Origin: CAZUXY01 sp964624235
GTDB lineage: Bacteria > Spirochaetota > UBA4802 > UBA5368
NCBI GenBank assembly: GCA_964624235.1
Contig: CAZUXY010000037.1
Location: 1 to 47,545 of the forward strand
DNA length: 47,545 nucleotides
Direction of reading: 5' to 3'
A program made the translations under genes and the position numbers. Shown here piece after piece: positions 9,082 through 17,655 of this stretch (positions are counted from its first letter, which is position 1; each line of letters begins with the position of its first letter). Below the pieces are notes generated by a model. It made no database searches, was not told the DNA's origin, and was given only the letters and a program-made list of their open reading frames with translations.

Positions 9082-9702
9082 ATGACATCACGGGTGATAA
9101 CGGCAATAACAGACCTGCTGCTGGCAGGTGAAGCGCTGTTAATTGGCGGACTTTTACTGGGAATGAGAACCGACCTCTGTACATCGGGTGGAATGTGGGC
9201 CCTGGCGATGGTTTTTCTGGGCCTCAGCGCCCTGACAGGGGGTATCGACCACGGGTTTTTTGAACTTCCAGAGGGTAATGTGCAGGGCAGGGTCGTGATG
9301 CAGAAGATTACATGGCTTTTAATAGGCGTAATGACCTTTCTGGTGCTCTTCTCGTCGGTTTTGGAATTTGTATCGCCGCGGTACCATGTCCCGTTTATGC
9401 TTGCCGGTGCTCTTCAATTCGCTGTTTTTACGGTATTCGTGCTCAGATCAGAACGTTTTCTCGTGGTTATACTCAATTACCTCCCGGTAATTCTGCTGTT
9501 CCTGGCACTCAACCTGTTTTTTCTGGACACCGATAGAGGAAACATGTACCTGATTGTCGGGATTCTCGTTTCATTTCTCGCTTCAGCGGTCCAGATTGCA
9601 AATCCTTCAATTTTACATCCGCTGGATGGCAATGGACTGTACCATTTGATCATGATGATCGCGGTCGTCTTTTTTTATTATGGTGGGAAGGACCTGATCT
9701 GA
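9082..9702 (+). CDS. Seven-helix integral membrane protein, unknown
   Basis: A 206-residue, very hydrophobic protein with about seven transmembrane segments and almost no soluble domain. Conserved-looking polar residues are GIDHGFFEL near residue 55 and HPLDGNGLYHLIMM near 180; such intramembrane His residues could bind a metal or a substrate. The start is placed at ATG 9082, behind a purine-rich GGGGGAGGG; an in-frame ATG at 9022 would add 20 polar residues without a ribosome site. I do not recognise the family with certainty. It is a single gene, divergent from the MATE gene. Confidence 0.7.
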   Translation: MTSRVITAITDLLLAGEALLIGGLLLGMRTDLCTSGGMWALAMVFLGLSALTGGIDHGFFELPEGNVQGRVVMQKITWLLIGVMTFLVLFSSVLEFVSPRYHVPFMLAGALQFAVFTVFVLRSERFLVVILNYLPVILLFLALNLFFLDTDRGNMYLIVGILVSFLASAVQIANPSILHPLDGNGLYHLIMMIAVVFFYYGGKDLI

Positions 9703-9951
9703 TCACCTCTGCAACATGGATGTGAAAATTATTTTTGGAAATTTTTATAATGAGGGATAACTTTAAGCAGATTGTTGATTTTATGAAAATCATACGCAGA
9801 AAAAAAAATTAAAAAAATGTTACTATTGTTGCCGATTACATCGAATAGTAATTGACTTTTAGAATAATATATGATAGGTCGCTTTCAACTTGATTTTATT
9901 TTTTCGTTTAATCGTAAGCTGTGCGTTGATATTAACTGATAGGAGAGTCCG

Positions 9952-11310
9952 ATGCAGAACAGCACGACCCCTTTGAATGGCGAACAGGTTGTAGACACAG
10001 CAGAGCCTCCGGACATGTTTTTTGGTCCATCCCGTGATGGCGAAGGAGAACCGTCGGAAACGGATGAGCCTCCGTCGCTACTTCCCCTCGACATACTTTC
10101 CGAAGACGTATACCCCCCGGCAAAAATAAACCTGCATGCCAACGGAACCCGTTTTCCCGTCACCGCGGCTTCGCGCAAGTTCCGCAAACGGTATTTTACC
10201 GACGCGGGCTCCGCGGAATGGAATGACTGGCGCTGGCAGTTGCGAAACCGTATCAGGGATATTCAGACACTGAGCGGCATCATCTGGTTGTCGGATGAGG
10301 AAAGAGAGGCTCTCGGAGGGAAATCAGGGAACCTGCCGCTTTCAATTACTCCCTATTACGCCAGTCTTATGGATGAACTTGATCCCGGGGACCCGATTCG
10401 CCGTTCCGTGGTGCCCGTTACGGCCGAAAGGACGGTTTCCAGCGGTGAAAAAGAGGATCCCCTGGAGGAAGACGCCGACAGTCCTGTTCCGGGACTGGTA
10501 CACCGCTATCCGGACAGGGTGCTGTTCCTGGTCACGGATTTCTGCTCCACTTACTGCAGATACTGTACACGTTCCCGGCTGGTGGGCCGTTCGGATGCCA
10601 GATCATTCTGCAGGGGAAGGTGGGAGATGGCGCTGGCCTATATAGAGTCCATGCCGGTGGTACGGGACGTGCTGCTTTCGGGCGGTGATCCGCTTACCCT
10701 CCCCGATGAGGAGCTGGAATGGCTGCTTTCCCGGCTGAGGCGCATACCGCATATAGAGATCCTTCGCATCGGTACCAAGGTGCCGGTGGTCCTTCCCCAG
10801 CGGATTACCCTTTCCCTGACAAAAATGCTTAAAAAATACCATCCTTTATGGATAAACATACACTGTACCCATCCGAAAGAACTCACTCCTGAGATGGGTG
10901 AGGCCTGCGGGCGGCTGTGTGACGCCGGAATCCCCCTGGGCAGCCAGACGGTGCTGTTAAAGGGTATAAACGACAGCGTTGAAACCATGAAAAGCCTGTA
11001 TCACGGCCTGCTGAAGTTCAGGGTTCGGCCTTATTATCTCTATCAGTGTGATCCAATTATCGGCTCAGCTCATTTCAGAACTCCCGTGGAAAAGGGACTT
11101 GAGATCCTGAAGGGCCTGCGCGGGCACACTACGGGATTGGCGGTTCCCCACTACGTCATCGACGCTCCCGGCGGCGGCGGAAAGATCCCCCTCCTTCCCG
11201 AATATATCACGGGTGTGGATGAAGATGATATTGTGATGACCAATTATGAGGGTCTGAGCTTCCGGTATCCGGACACGGCCAGGAAGGGCGCAACTGCCTG
11301 TGGGACGTAG
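9952..11310 (+). CDS. Lysine 2,3-aminomutase-like radical SAM enzyme (KamA family)
   Basis: PLP- and [4Fe-4S]/SAM-dependent enzyme moving an amino group from C2 to C3. Of 452 residues, 1-80 are an acidic, poorly conserved extension. The cluster cysteines are C198, C202 and C205 (CSTYCRYC), followed by a SGGDP SAM motif at 241. PLP lysine is K409 in APGGGGKIP. The two aspartates that hold the side-chain amino group in lysine 2,3-aminomutase are kept: D365 (YQCDP, before HFRTPV) and D402 (VIDAPGG). That argues for lysine rather than glutamate as substrate, hence beta-lysine as product. The ATG at 9952 is preceded by AGGAG. First gene of a five-gene operon. Confidence 0.88.
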   Translation: MQNSTTPLNGEQVVDTAEPPDMFFGPSRDGEGEPSETDEPPSLLPLDILSEDVYPPAKINLHANGTRFPVTAASRKFRKRYFTDAGSAEWNDWRWQLRNRIRDIQTLSGIIWLSDEEREALGGKSGNLPLSITPYYASLMDELDPGDPIRRSVVPVTAERTVSSGEKEDPLEEDADSPVPGLVHRYPDRVLFLVTDFCSTYCRYCTRSRLVGRSDARSFCRGRWEMALAYIESMPVVRDVLLSGGDPLTLPDEELEWLLSRLRRIPHIEILRIGTKVPVVLPQRITLSLTKMLKKYHPLWINIHCTHPKELTPEMGEACGRLCDAGIPLGSQTVLLKGINDSVETMKSLYHGLLKFRVRPYYLYQCDPIIGSAHFRTPVEKGLEILKGLRGHTTGLAVPHYVIDAPGGGGKIPLLPEYITGVDEDDIVMTNYEGLSFRYPDTARKGATACGT

Positions 11311-12319
11311 CGTACGTATCGGATTATGCTATGACCTCAGGGACGATTACCGTGCGATGGGGTTCAGTGAAGAGGAAACGGCGGAATTCGATGCCGCCTT
11401 TACCATTGACAGTATAGCGGACACTCTCCGCACCCTGGGATTTGAAACCGACAGAATCGGCAACATATTCGGTCTCGTGAAGCGTCTTAACACCGGCGAC
11501 CGCTGGGACCTGGTATTCAATATCACTGAAGGGCTCCGTGGAATAGGAAGGGAGGCACAGGTACCGGCCCTGCTTGATGCCTATGGTATCCCGTATACCT
11601 TTTCCGATCCCATGGTCCTTTCTCTCTCCCTGCACAAGGGACTCACGAAAAGGGTGGTAAGGGATCTGGGTATTCCCACACCGGATTTCAGGATTATAGA
11701 GCAACCCTCCGAACTGGAAGGAATAGACCTCGAATACCCCCTGTTTGCCAAGCCTGTAGCCGAGGGTACGGGTAAAGGAGTTACTTCAGCCTCAAAAATA
11801 CTGACCCACACGGACCTGATACGGGTTTGCTGCGAGCTTCTGAATCGTTTCGGACAGCCCGTGCTGGTGGAAACTTACCTGCCAGGCCGCGAATTCACCG
11901 TAGGCATCATCGGTACGGGCAGAAACGCCAATGCGGTGGGAGTGATGGAAATCGTCCTGCTTCCCGGCGCCGATGCGGATGTGTACTCTTACAATAACAA
12001 GGAATTCTGTGAATCGCTGGTCCGATACGACCTGGTGGTCGACGAGACGTCCCGCGCGGCGGCCGCTATAGCGCTGGATTCCTACCGGGGACTGGGGTGC
12101 CGTGACGCGGGAAGAGTGGATATCAGGGTCGACCGGCGCGGAATACCGAATTTTATCGAGATCAACCCTCTTGCGGGACTGCACCCCTCCCATTCGGACC
12201 TGCCCATGCTCTGCGGGAAAATCGGCAAGTCCTATAAAGAGCTCATAGGCGATATAGTCGATTCGGCGCTCGTCAGGACAGGTATTCCGGCCATCCCCTC
12301 CAGGGGGACAAATGGATAA
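11300..12319 (+). CDS. ATP-grasp ligase, D-Ala-D-Ala ligase-like (first of two)
   Basis: A 339-residue ATP-grasp enzyme, which would form an amide through an acyl-phosphate. Visible are the ATP-binding strand LFAKPVAEGTGKGV near residue 150, a metal/ATP motif FIEINPLAG near residue 281 and a Ddl-like end (SHSDLPML, SYKELIGDI). N-terminal substrate-domain sequence differs from true Ddl, and a second copy follows, so cell-wall D-Ala ligation is not the likely role. Start GTG at 11300 overlaps the aminomutase stop by 11 bases, with AGGAAGGG upstream. I infer that it joins an amino acid, possibly beta-lysine, to a second substrate. Confidence 0.85.
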   Translation: MGRSVRIGLCYDLRDDYRAMGFSEEETAEFDAAFTIDSIADTLRTLGFETDRIGNIFGLVKRLNTGDRWDLVFNITEGLRGIGREAQVPALLDAYGIPYTFSDPMVLSLSLHKGLTKRVVRDLGIPTPDFRIIEQPSELEGIDLEYPLFAKPVAEGTGKGVTSASKILTHTDLIRVCCELLNRFGQPVLVETYLPGREFTVGIIGTGRNANAVGVMEIVLLPGADADVYSYNNKEFCESLVRYDLVVDETSRAAAAIALDSYRGLGCRDAGRVDIRVDRRGIPNFIEINPLAGLHPSHSDLPMLCGKIGKSYKELIGDIVDSALVRTGIPAIPSRGTNG

Positions 12320-12348
12320 ACAGAAACGCCGTACACGGCGGTTTTATC

Positions 12349-13332
12349 ATGGTTAAAGTCGTTGTGCTGCATTCCCCGGTCTCTCCCGGTTCCCCTCCGG
12401 ACGAACAGGATACCATGGTGCAGACCGGTGAAATCGCCGAAACGCTGCAACGCATGGGATATGAAACCGTTCCGGTGCCTTTCGGCCTCAACCTGGAAGC
12501 CGTAAAGGAAGTACTGTGTGAGATTAAACCTCGTTTCGTGTTCAACCTTGTGGAATCGGTAGAAGGCCATGACCGTTTCATTTACCTGGCCACTACGCTG
12601 CTGGAAGCCCTGAATATACCCTTTACGGGATCCGCCACGCAGGCGGTTTTTCACACTACCTGCAAAACGGCGGCGAAAAAAACCATGGAGGCCGCGGGTA
12701 TCCCCACACCCCCCTGGATTCTGTCCGACGGGCGGGCTTATGGAAACGACCGTTTCCCCGGCACCTATATCATCAAGTCTGTGTGGGACCATGCTTCGCT
12801 CGCACTGGACCAGGGTTCGATAGTGGAAATAGTCGGCCCTGAAGAGGGCAGAAACGCGATAGCGGGGTGGGCAGTGCAATACGGCAGGGAGTTTTTCGCG
12901 GAAAAATTTATCGACGGAAGGGAATTCAACCTTTCGGTTTTGGGCGGCAGGAGTGGCCCGGTGGTGCTGCCCCCGGCGGAGATACGTTTCGACGCCTTCC
13001 CCTCCTCTGCGCACAGGATCGTCGATTACAGGGCGAAATGGGAAACAGGATCCTTCGAATTCGACAATACGCCGCGCAGTTTCGATTTCGATAAAAAGGA
13101 CCATGCGCTTATCGGAGGACTGGAACGACTCGCGCTCGCCTGCTGGGAACTGTTTGGGATGAGGGGTTATGCCAGGGTGGACTTCCGGGTCGACCAAGAG
13201 GGAAGGCCATGGATACTGGAAGTAAACGCGAACCCCTGTATCTCCCATGACAGCGGTTTTATCGCGGCGGCTGACCGGGCGGGGATCAGCTTTCAGGATA
13301 TAGTGGCCGGTATTATTGGAGAGACTGTATAG
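12349..13332 (+). CDS. ATP-grasp ligase, D-Ala-D-Ala ligase-like (second of two)
   Basis: A 327-residue homologue of the preceding ATP-grasp gene. Motifs seen are YIIKSVWDHAS near residue 142 (the glycine-rich loop is atypical), a GREFNLSVLGG strand near 190 and the metal-binding ILEVNANPC near residue 290 with a Ddl-like finish. The N-terminus (KVVVLHSP..SPPDEQDTMVQ) is a Rossmann-like substrate domain. The start ATG at 12349 has only a weak ribosome site and lies 29 bases after the previous stop; the stop TAG shares a base with the next GTG start. Two divergent ligases suggest two sequential couplings or a heteromer. Confidence 0.85.
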   Translation: MVKVVVLHSPVSPGSPPDEQDTMVQTGEIAETLQRMGYETVPVPFGLNLEAVKEVLCEIKPRFVFNLVESVEGHDRFIYLATTLLEALNIPFTGSATQAVFHTTCKTAAKKTMEAAGIPTPPWILSDGRAYGNDRFPGTYIIKSVWDHASLALDQGSIVEIVGPEEGRNAIAGWAVQYGREFFAEKFIDGREFNLSVLGGRSGPVVLPPAEIRFDAFPSSAHRIVDYRAKWETGSFEFDNTPRSFDFDKKDHALIGGLERLALACWELFGMRGYARVDFRVDQEGRPWILEVNANPCISHDSGFIAAADRAGISFQDIVAGIIGETV

Positions 13333-15086
13333 TGTTTCGCATACGCAGAATATTCGACGATACCCTGACGGCCGATCGAAAGGTGATCGATCTGGTGCAA
13401 AAGGCGCTCAGGGCGCAGTTCTCCGGCCTTGATGAGGAGGAAATCTTCAGGCTCCCCGGGGTGCTGAAGAATCCGCTGAAATACCGCTTCCGCTCAATAC
13501 TTTTTGTCGCCGAGGATGTCAAAGGGGCGCTGAAGGGCTTTGCCGTACTTCAGCACGCTCCCGACCTTGAATTCTGCTATCTGGATTTCATCTCCTCCGG
13601 CCTCACGAAGACAGGGAGAGGGGTGGGCGGCGCGCTTTATGCAAGGGTCAGGGAAGAGTCGGTGTACCTTGATGCAAAGGGCCTGCTGTTCGAATGTCTG
13701 TCCGACGATCCCACCCTCTGCCGCGACACCTCGATACTGGAAGAAAACCGGTTACGTCTGAAATTCTACGAACGTTACGGTGCATTCCCCATTATCAATA
13801 CCAGATACGAAACCCCCCTTAAGCCGGACGCCGATTGCCCCCCCTACCTGATGTTCGATCCGCTGGGGAAAGATGTACGGCTCGTGCTGGAACGGGCGAA
13901 GAAAGTCGTACGGGCGATCCTGGACAGAAAATACGGGAAAAAATGTCCGCCCGGATACATCGATATGGTGGTCGACAGCTTCAGGGATGATCCCGTGCAG
14001 TTGCGTAAACCCCGTTACATCAGGGAGACGGTCCAGGCTGCGGTGAAGTTTACCCTGCCCCTGGAACAACGTATCGCACTGGTGGTGAACGACAACCATG
14101 AAATCCATCACGTGCATGACCGCGGATACGTGGAAAGCCCTGTAAGGATTCCCAATATTCTGGACGGCGTTCTTCCCCTGGGGATATTTCACCGGTCGCC
14201 GCCCAGATACTTTTCTGAACGATTCATACGGCAGGTACACGACAATCACTTCGTGGAATACCTCAAACGGGTATGCGCCATGGTAAACCGCGGGGATTCG
14301 GTCTACCCCTATGTATTTCCGGTGAGAAACCGGGCCCGTCCGCCCCGGGAACTCCCCATAAGGGCCGGTTACTATTGTATAGACACCTTTACCCCTTTGA
14401 ACCACAACGCCTACATCGCTGCGAAGCGCGCGGTAGACTGCGCACTGACGGCGACCGGTTTTATTTTACAGGGTTACCGTCTCGCATATGCGCTGGTGCG
14501 GCCGCCCGGCCACCATGCCGAAAGAAAAGCCTTCGGCGGTTTCTGCTACTTCAACAGTTCAGCGATTGCGGCCGATTATCTGAGCAGGCTGGGCAGGGTC
14601 GCGATACTGGACGTGGACTATCACCACGGGAACGGAACGCAGGACATTTTTTATGAACGTGATGACGTGTTGACCGTATCCATCCACGGGCATCCACAGT
14701 TTGCCTATCCTTATTTCAACGGGTTCGCTGATGAAAAGGGCGGCGGTACTGGTAAAGGATATAACATTAATTATCCGCTTCCCGAGACGGCGGACGGGAG
14801 TCTGTACGGCGCGACTCTGGAAAAGGCACTGCATCGCATCCGTAATTTCAGACCCGCCTTCCTGGTGGTCGCCCTGGGGTTCGACACCGCAAAAGGGGAC
14901 CCGACCGGAACGTGGAGCCTCAAACCGGCGGATTTTGAGCGCAACGGCCGGCTCATCGGAGGGATGGGGCTCCCGGTACTGATAGTGCAGGAGGGGGGTT
15001 ATCGCATACGGATGCTGGGATCGAACGCGCGTCATTTTTTCAAGGGGCTGTGGGAAGCGGCCCACCGCAGAAGCATACCGGCATGA
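13332..15086 (+). CDS. GNAT-like domain fused to acetylpolyamine amidohydrolase/HDAC-family deacetylase
   Basis: A 584-residue two-domain protein. Residues 1-165 resemble a GNAT acetyltransferase (acetyl-CoA loop TGRGVGGALY at 94-103, FYERYGAFP near 145). From about 245 it is a class II HDAC/acetylpolyamine amidohydrolase: GHH at 393-395, zinc ligands D429 and H431 (DVDYHHGNG), D518 in the amidohydrolase-type GFDTAKGDP, and catalytic Tyr Y557 in GGY. All catalytic residues are present. The GTG start at 13332 overlaps the preceding TAG. Joining acetylation and deacetylation in one chain is odd; the GNAT half may be a binding domain. The probable substrate is an acetylated amine made by this operon. 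Confidence 0.85.
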   Translation: MFRIRRIFDDTLTADRKVIDLVQKALRAQFSGLDEEEIFRLPGVLKNPLKYRFRSILFVAEDVKGALKGFAVLQHAPDLEFCYLDFISSGLTKTGRGVGGALYARVREESVYLDAKGLLFECLSDDPTLCRDTSILEENRLRLKFYERYGAFPIINTRYETPLKPDADCPPYLMFDPLGKDVRLVLERAKKVVRAILDRKYGKKCPPGYIDMVVDSFRDDPVQLRKPRYIRETVQAAVKFTLPLEQRIALVVNDNHEIHHVHDRGYVESPVRIPNILDGVLPLGIFHRSPPRYFSERFIRQVHDNHFVEYLKRVCAMVNRGDSVYPYVFPVRNRARPPRELPIRAGYYCIDTFTPLNHNAYIAAKRAVDCALTATGFILQGYRLAYALVRPPGHHAERKAFGGFCYFNSSAIAADYLSRLGRVAILDVDYHHGNGTQDIFYERDDVLTVSIHGHPQFAYPYFNGFADEKGGGTGKGYNINYPLPETADGSLYGATLEKALHRIRNFRPAFLVVALGFDTAKGDPTGTWSLKPADFERNGRLIGGMGLPVLIVQEGGYRIRMLGSNARHFFKGLWEAAHRRSIPA

Positions 15087-15107
15087 AGCACATGAGTTAT
15101 TCGGAAT

Positions 15108-15617
15108 ATGAAAAAAACAAAAGATATCGATAATGTATTTTCCTTCAGGGAAAGGATCAGGAAGACCGATGTGCGTAACCTTCGCGATCTTGCATCGTCG
15201 ACGGGTTTTTTCTCGAAAGAGGAAATCGACATAGCCGGCGAACTGGCGGAGGAGAGATTGTCCAAAGGGACCGGGAGCGGTTATCATTTCATTATCGCGG
15301 AAGCCGGTGGAATGGTGTGCGGTTACACCTGTTTCGGTCTGATACCGTGCACTCTCACCAGTTTCGATCTCTACTGGATAGTGGTAAGCCCCGTACTCCA
15401 GGGGAAGGGGCTGGGTAAAAAACTTATACAATTGACCGAGCAAAAGATAAGATCCATGGGAGGGGACCGGGTTTACGCCGACACCTCATCCCGCATGCAG
15501 TACAGGCCTACCAGATCATTTTACCGTAAAGCCGGTTACCGTAAGGTAGCCGTCATAAAGGACTTTTATGCCCCTGGTGACGGTAAATGCATATTTGAGA
15601 AAATACTGCGTAAATGA
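15108..15617 (+). CDS. GNAT-family N-acetyltransferase
   Basis: A 169-residue acetyl-CoA-dependent N-acetyltransferase. Motif A is intact: VVSPVLQGKGLGKKLI near residue 88, followed by the helix TEQKIRSMGG and the C-terminal RSFYRKAGYRK motif. It lies 21 bases after the GNAT-deacetylase gene on the same strand and is likely the last gene of the aminomutase operon. In methanogens and some bacteria beta-lysine is N-epsilon-acetylated by AblB; this protein is much shorter than AblB, so equivalence is only a hypothesis. Confidence 0.8.
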   Translation: MKKTKDIDNVFSFRERIRKTDVRNLRDLASSTGFFSKEEIDIAGELAEERLSKGTGSGYHFIIAEAGGMVCGYTCFGLIPCTLTSFDLYWIVVSPVLQGKGLGKKLIQLTEQKIRSMGGDRVYADTSSRMQYRPTRSFYRKAGYRKVAVIKDFYAPGDGKCIFEKILRK

Positions 15618-15635
15618 CCTCGCGTTAAAAAGCGA

Positions 15636-16151
15636 TCAGTCAGTGTGCTCAAGACGGCACATTACCTCCATATGATGAGTGCCCGGGAACATGTCTATCA
15701 TGGCGAGACCGGTAAGCCGGAATCCCGCCGAACGAAAAAAAGCAATGTCCCTGCAGAAGGTGGCGGGATTGCATGAAACATGCACCATTTTTCCGGGCGC
15801 CATGGACTTCAGCATGGTCCGTACTCCGGGCGAAAGCCCCTGTCGCGGCGGATCGGTGATCACCACGTCGGGCTTCCGCAGCCATGACAGGGCGCGGGCG
15901 GAGTCGCCGCTTTTAAAGTCTATCGAGGTGATACGGTTAAGCTTAGCGTTGCCGGCGGCCCATCGTATGCTCTCGCGGTCGATATCGATCCCCAGTCCCC
16001 GGTATCCTTTTTGCGCCAGGTAAAGCGAGAAGAAGCCGACACCGCAGGCCAGATCAAGTAAATTCCCGCCGGCACCGGGCCCGATAAACCGGCCCGCGGT
16101 TTCCAGCAGGGAGGACCTGAGCCGGCGGTTTGCCTGGAAAAAACAACGCAT
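15636..16151 (-). CDS. RlmD/TrmA-type methyltransferase, C-terminal SAM domain (after in-frame stop)
   Basis: The 171 residues are the catalytic half of a 23S rRNA/tRNA 5-methyluridine methyltransferase: substrate-loop FFQANRRL at 4-11, SAM motif DLACGVGFFSL near 34, the TDPPRQGL motif near 100 and the catalytic-cysteine motif HVSCNPATF near 127. It starts at ATG 16149-16151, six bases after the start of the TGA that ends the upstream piece. Both pieces are in the same frame, so a single sense codon at 16155-16157 would restore one protein. Alone this domain lacks TRAM and the Fe-S region. Reinitiation after the stop is possible. Confidence 0.8.
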   Translation of the reverse strand: MRCFFQANRRLRSSLLETAGRFIGPGAGGNLLDLACGVGFFSLYLAQKGYRGLGIDIDRESIRWAAGNAKLNRITSIDFKSGDSARALSWLRKPDVVITDPPRQGLSPGVRTMLKSMAPGKMVHVSCNPATFCRDIAFFRSAGFRLTGLAMIDMFPGTHHMEVMCRLEHTD

Positions 16152-16154
16152 GCT

Positions 16155-16820
16155 TCATTCAAAGATTATCCCCTGTTCCTTCTCCTTTATAACAGCGCCG
16201 GGAAGATCTGAGGTGTAAACCTTGTGGTGGCAGTCCTCAGCGATTCGAAACCAGTTGACGCCGGGCTTTTTCATGGAGTAGAGTTCCTTTTGCAGCGCCG
16301 GTGAGAGCAGCAGGCAGCCCCCTTCGGGGAAAGGGACATGTAGCCGCGAGTCCCTGCAATAGAAACCCGGTTTTCCCGATGCATCGCATTTAATGTCGGC
16401 AACGCTCCGGTAATTAAACCTTTCACCGGCGATTATTTCAATGGAAGGAATATCCCGTTCAGGAATGCGGGCCACCCTTCTGAGATTTTCCAGGAGCACG
16501 GATTTTTTTATCATAAGTTCGGTATCATACGTACAGTGCAGATAATCACAGCCGCCGCATTTGCTGAAGTTGGGACACTCGGGATCGATCCTCAACGGGG
16601 AGGAGCGGTTGATCTCGTTGATGGTCCCGTAACTGAAATCCTTTTTTTCTACTATTACTGAAATGAGCAGTTCGTCTCCAGGGAGACCGTAGGGCACGAA
16701 AACGGCTTTGCCCTGTATAAAACCGAGGCCATACCCTCCATGCACGCACTTTTCGATGTGTATCTCTTTTACATCCATATCAATGAACCGAGGGGGATTA
16801 CGATTCTGCCTTGTTACCAT
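16155..16820 (-). CDS. RlmD/TrmA-type methyltransferase, N-terminal TRAM/Fe-S half (before in-frame stop)
   Basis: About 220 residues. A TRAM-like RNA-binding start (HIEKCVHGGYGLGF, VPYGLPGDELL) is followed by the four-cysteine [4Fe-4S] motif of RlmD-type enzymes (CPNFSKCGGCDYLHC) and a central beta domain ending in GIIFE before TGA (16155-16157). In complete homologues the chain runs on directly into the FFQ(A/V)N segment found in the next frame-matched piece. The start is uncertain: ATG 16820 is chosen; the frame is open up to 16967, and ATG 16778 is also possible. Either a nonsense mutation, readthrough, or a sequence error. Confidence 0.75.
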   Translation of the reverse strand: MVTRQNRNPPRFIDMDVKEIHIEKCVHGGYGLGFIQGKAVFVPYGLPGDELLISVIVEKKDFSYGTINEINRSSPLRIDPECPNFSKCGGCDYLHCTYDTELMIKKSVLLENLRRVARIPERDIPSIEIIAGERFNYRSVADIKCDASGKPGFYCRDSRLHVPFPEGGCLLLSPALQKELYSMKKPGVNWFRIAEDCHHKVYTSDLPGAVIKEKEQGIIFE

Positions 16821-16973
16821 ACCTGTATGCCGCTGGCAATTGATAAAACTGCTGATCGTTTTCAATTCCGCGTGCTTCTCGTGAAGTGCGAATATTTGGT
16901 ACAGGTTGTTGTTGAAAACCGGCATATGAAAAAGAAGTCCTGAAGCCGCGGTGGTGTTTAACTTCACTAATGG

Positions 16974-17004
16974 TTGACAATTTAACGTACCGGGCTAGTA
17001 TCAT
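16974..17004 (+). promoter_or_regulatory. Probable sigma70-type promoter for the XRE-cupin gene
   Basis: A consensus TTGACA at 16974-16979 is followed 16 bases later by TAGTAT (16996-17001) or 19 bases later by TATCAT (16999-17004). It points toward the regulator gene starting at 17084, in the gap that separates divergent genes. Confidence 0.5.
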
Positions 17005-17083
17005 ACAATATTACAAAAAGGCATACGGTATGCAGGCTATATGTTGCGCCTGATCCGCAGAAAACAGGAGTGCGTTATCAGAC

Positions 17084-17647
17084 ATGGCAATTTCCAGGAA
17101 CGGCAGTACCGACGGAATGGGAGCAAGGATCGCACGGTTTCGCGAGAAGATGCGCCTGACACTGGAGGAGCTTTCCGAAAGGACCGGGCTTACGATGGAA
17201 CATCTGAGAAAGATCGAGGAGGGCATGGATTTCGCCCCTGTCGGTGACATACTCAGGATATCAAGAGCACTGGCGGTTGACCCCGACACCCTCCTCTCGA
17301 CGGACCATGCGGACGAGAAGAAAATGAGAAAAAAGAGGGAGGAAGGATTTAACCGCAGAGCGATGTCCTATCAATATACCGTATTGACACCTGAGGCGAA
17401 ACATAACCACCTCAGGGCTTTCAGGATAGAGATCCCTCCCAGATCGGAGCACCCTAAAATCCATTACAGCCATGAAGGTGAAGAATTCGTTTATGTGCTT
17501 TCCGGGGAAGTCGAGATTCGCGTGGGTCAGAAGGTGCATACCCTGGGGAAGGACGAGGCCCTGCATTTCGACTCCGCCATCAAACATACGCTGAAAAATC
17601 CGGCCGGCAAAAAGACCGTGCTGATTGTGACCCTGTACACACCATAG
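17084..17647 (+). CDS. XRE-family regulator with C-terminal cupin
   Basis: A 187-residue transcriptional regulator. Residues 12-68 are a lambda-repressor-like helix-turn-helix (ARIARFREKMRLTLEELSER, then MEHLRKIEEG) and about 115-187 a cupin barrel (HEGEEFVYVLSGEVEIRVG) that probably senses a small ligand. This architecture is common in regulators placed beside catabolic genes. The acyl-CoA dehydrogenase gene begins eight bases after its stop, so the pair is one transcript and the regulator may respond to a fatty-acid-derived ligand. The ribosome site is weak. Confidence 0.88.
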   Translation: MAISRNGSTDGMGARIARFREKMRLTLEELSERTGLTMEHLRKIEEGMDFAPVGDILRISRALAVDPDTLLSTDHADEKKMRKKREEGFNRRAMSYQYTVLTPEAKHNHLRAFRIEIPPRSEHPKIHYSHEGEEFVYVLSGEVEIRVGQKVHTLGKDEALHFDSAIKHTLKNPAGKKTVLIVTLYTP

Positions 17648-17655
17648 GAGCCCAC

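Noticed and set aside
9852..9875. TTGACT...TATGAT as promoter of the aminomutase operon.
   Set aside because: The spacer is only 12 bases, too short for a sigma70 promoter; the 249-base AT-rich gap surely holds a promoter but I cannot place it.
12232..13248. Long open frame (338 codons) on the minus strand.
   Set aside because: Antisense to the second ATP-grasp gene, which has clear motifs and good spacing; the reverse protein has no recognisable domain and is rich in Arg/His/Gly like a shadow frame.
14559..15443. Minus-strand frame of 294 codons.
   Set aside because: Antisense to the deacetylase and GNAT genes, both with intact catalytic motifs; no ribosome site or domain.
16149..16200. 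Selenocysteine decoding of the TGA in the methyltransferase gene.
   Set aside because: The site in this family is not a catalytic Cys, and I see no stable hairpin with a suitable loop just downstream; nonsense mutation or error is simpler. Kept only as an option in the finding.
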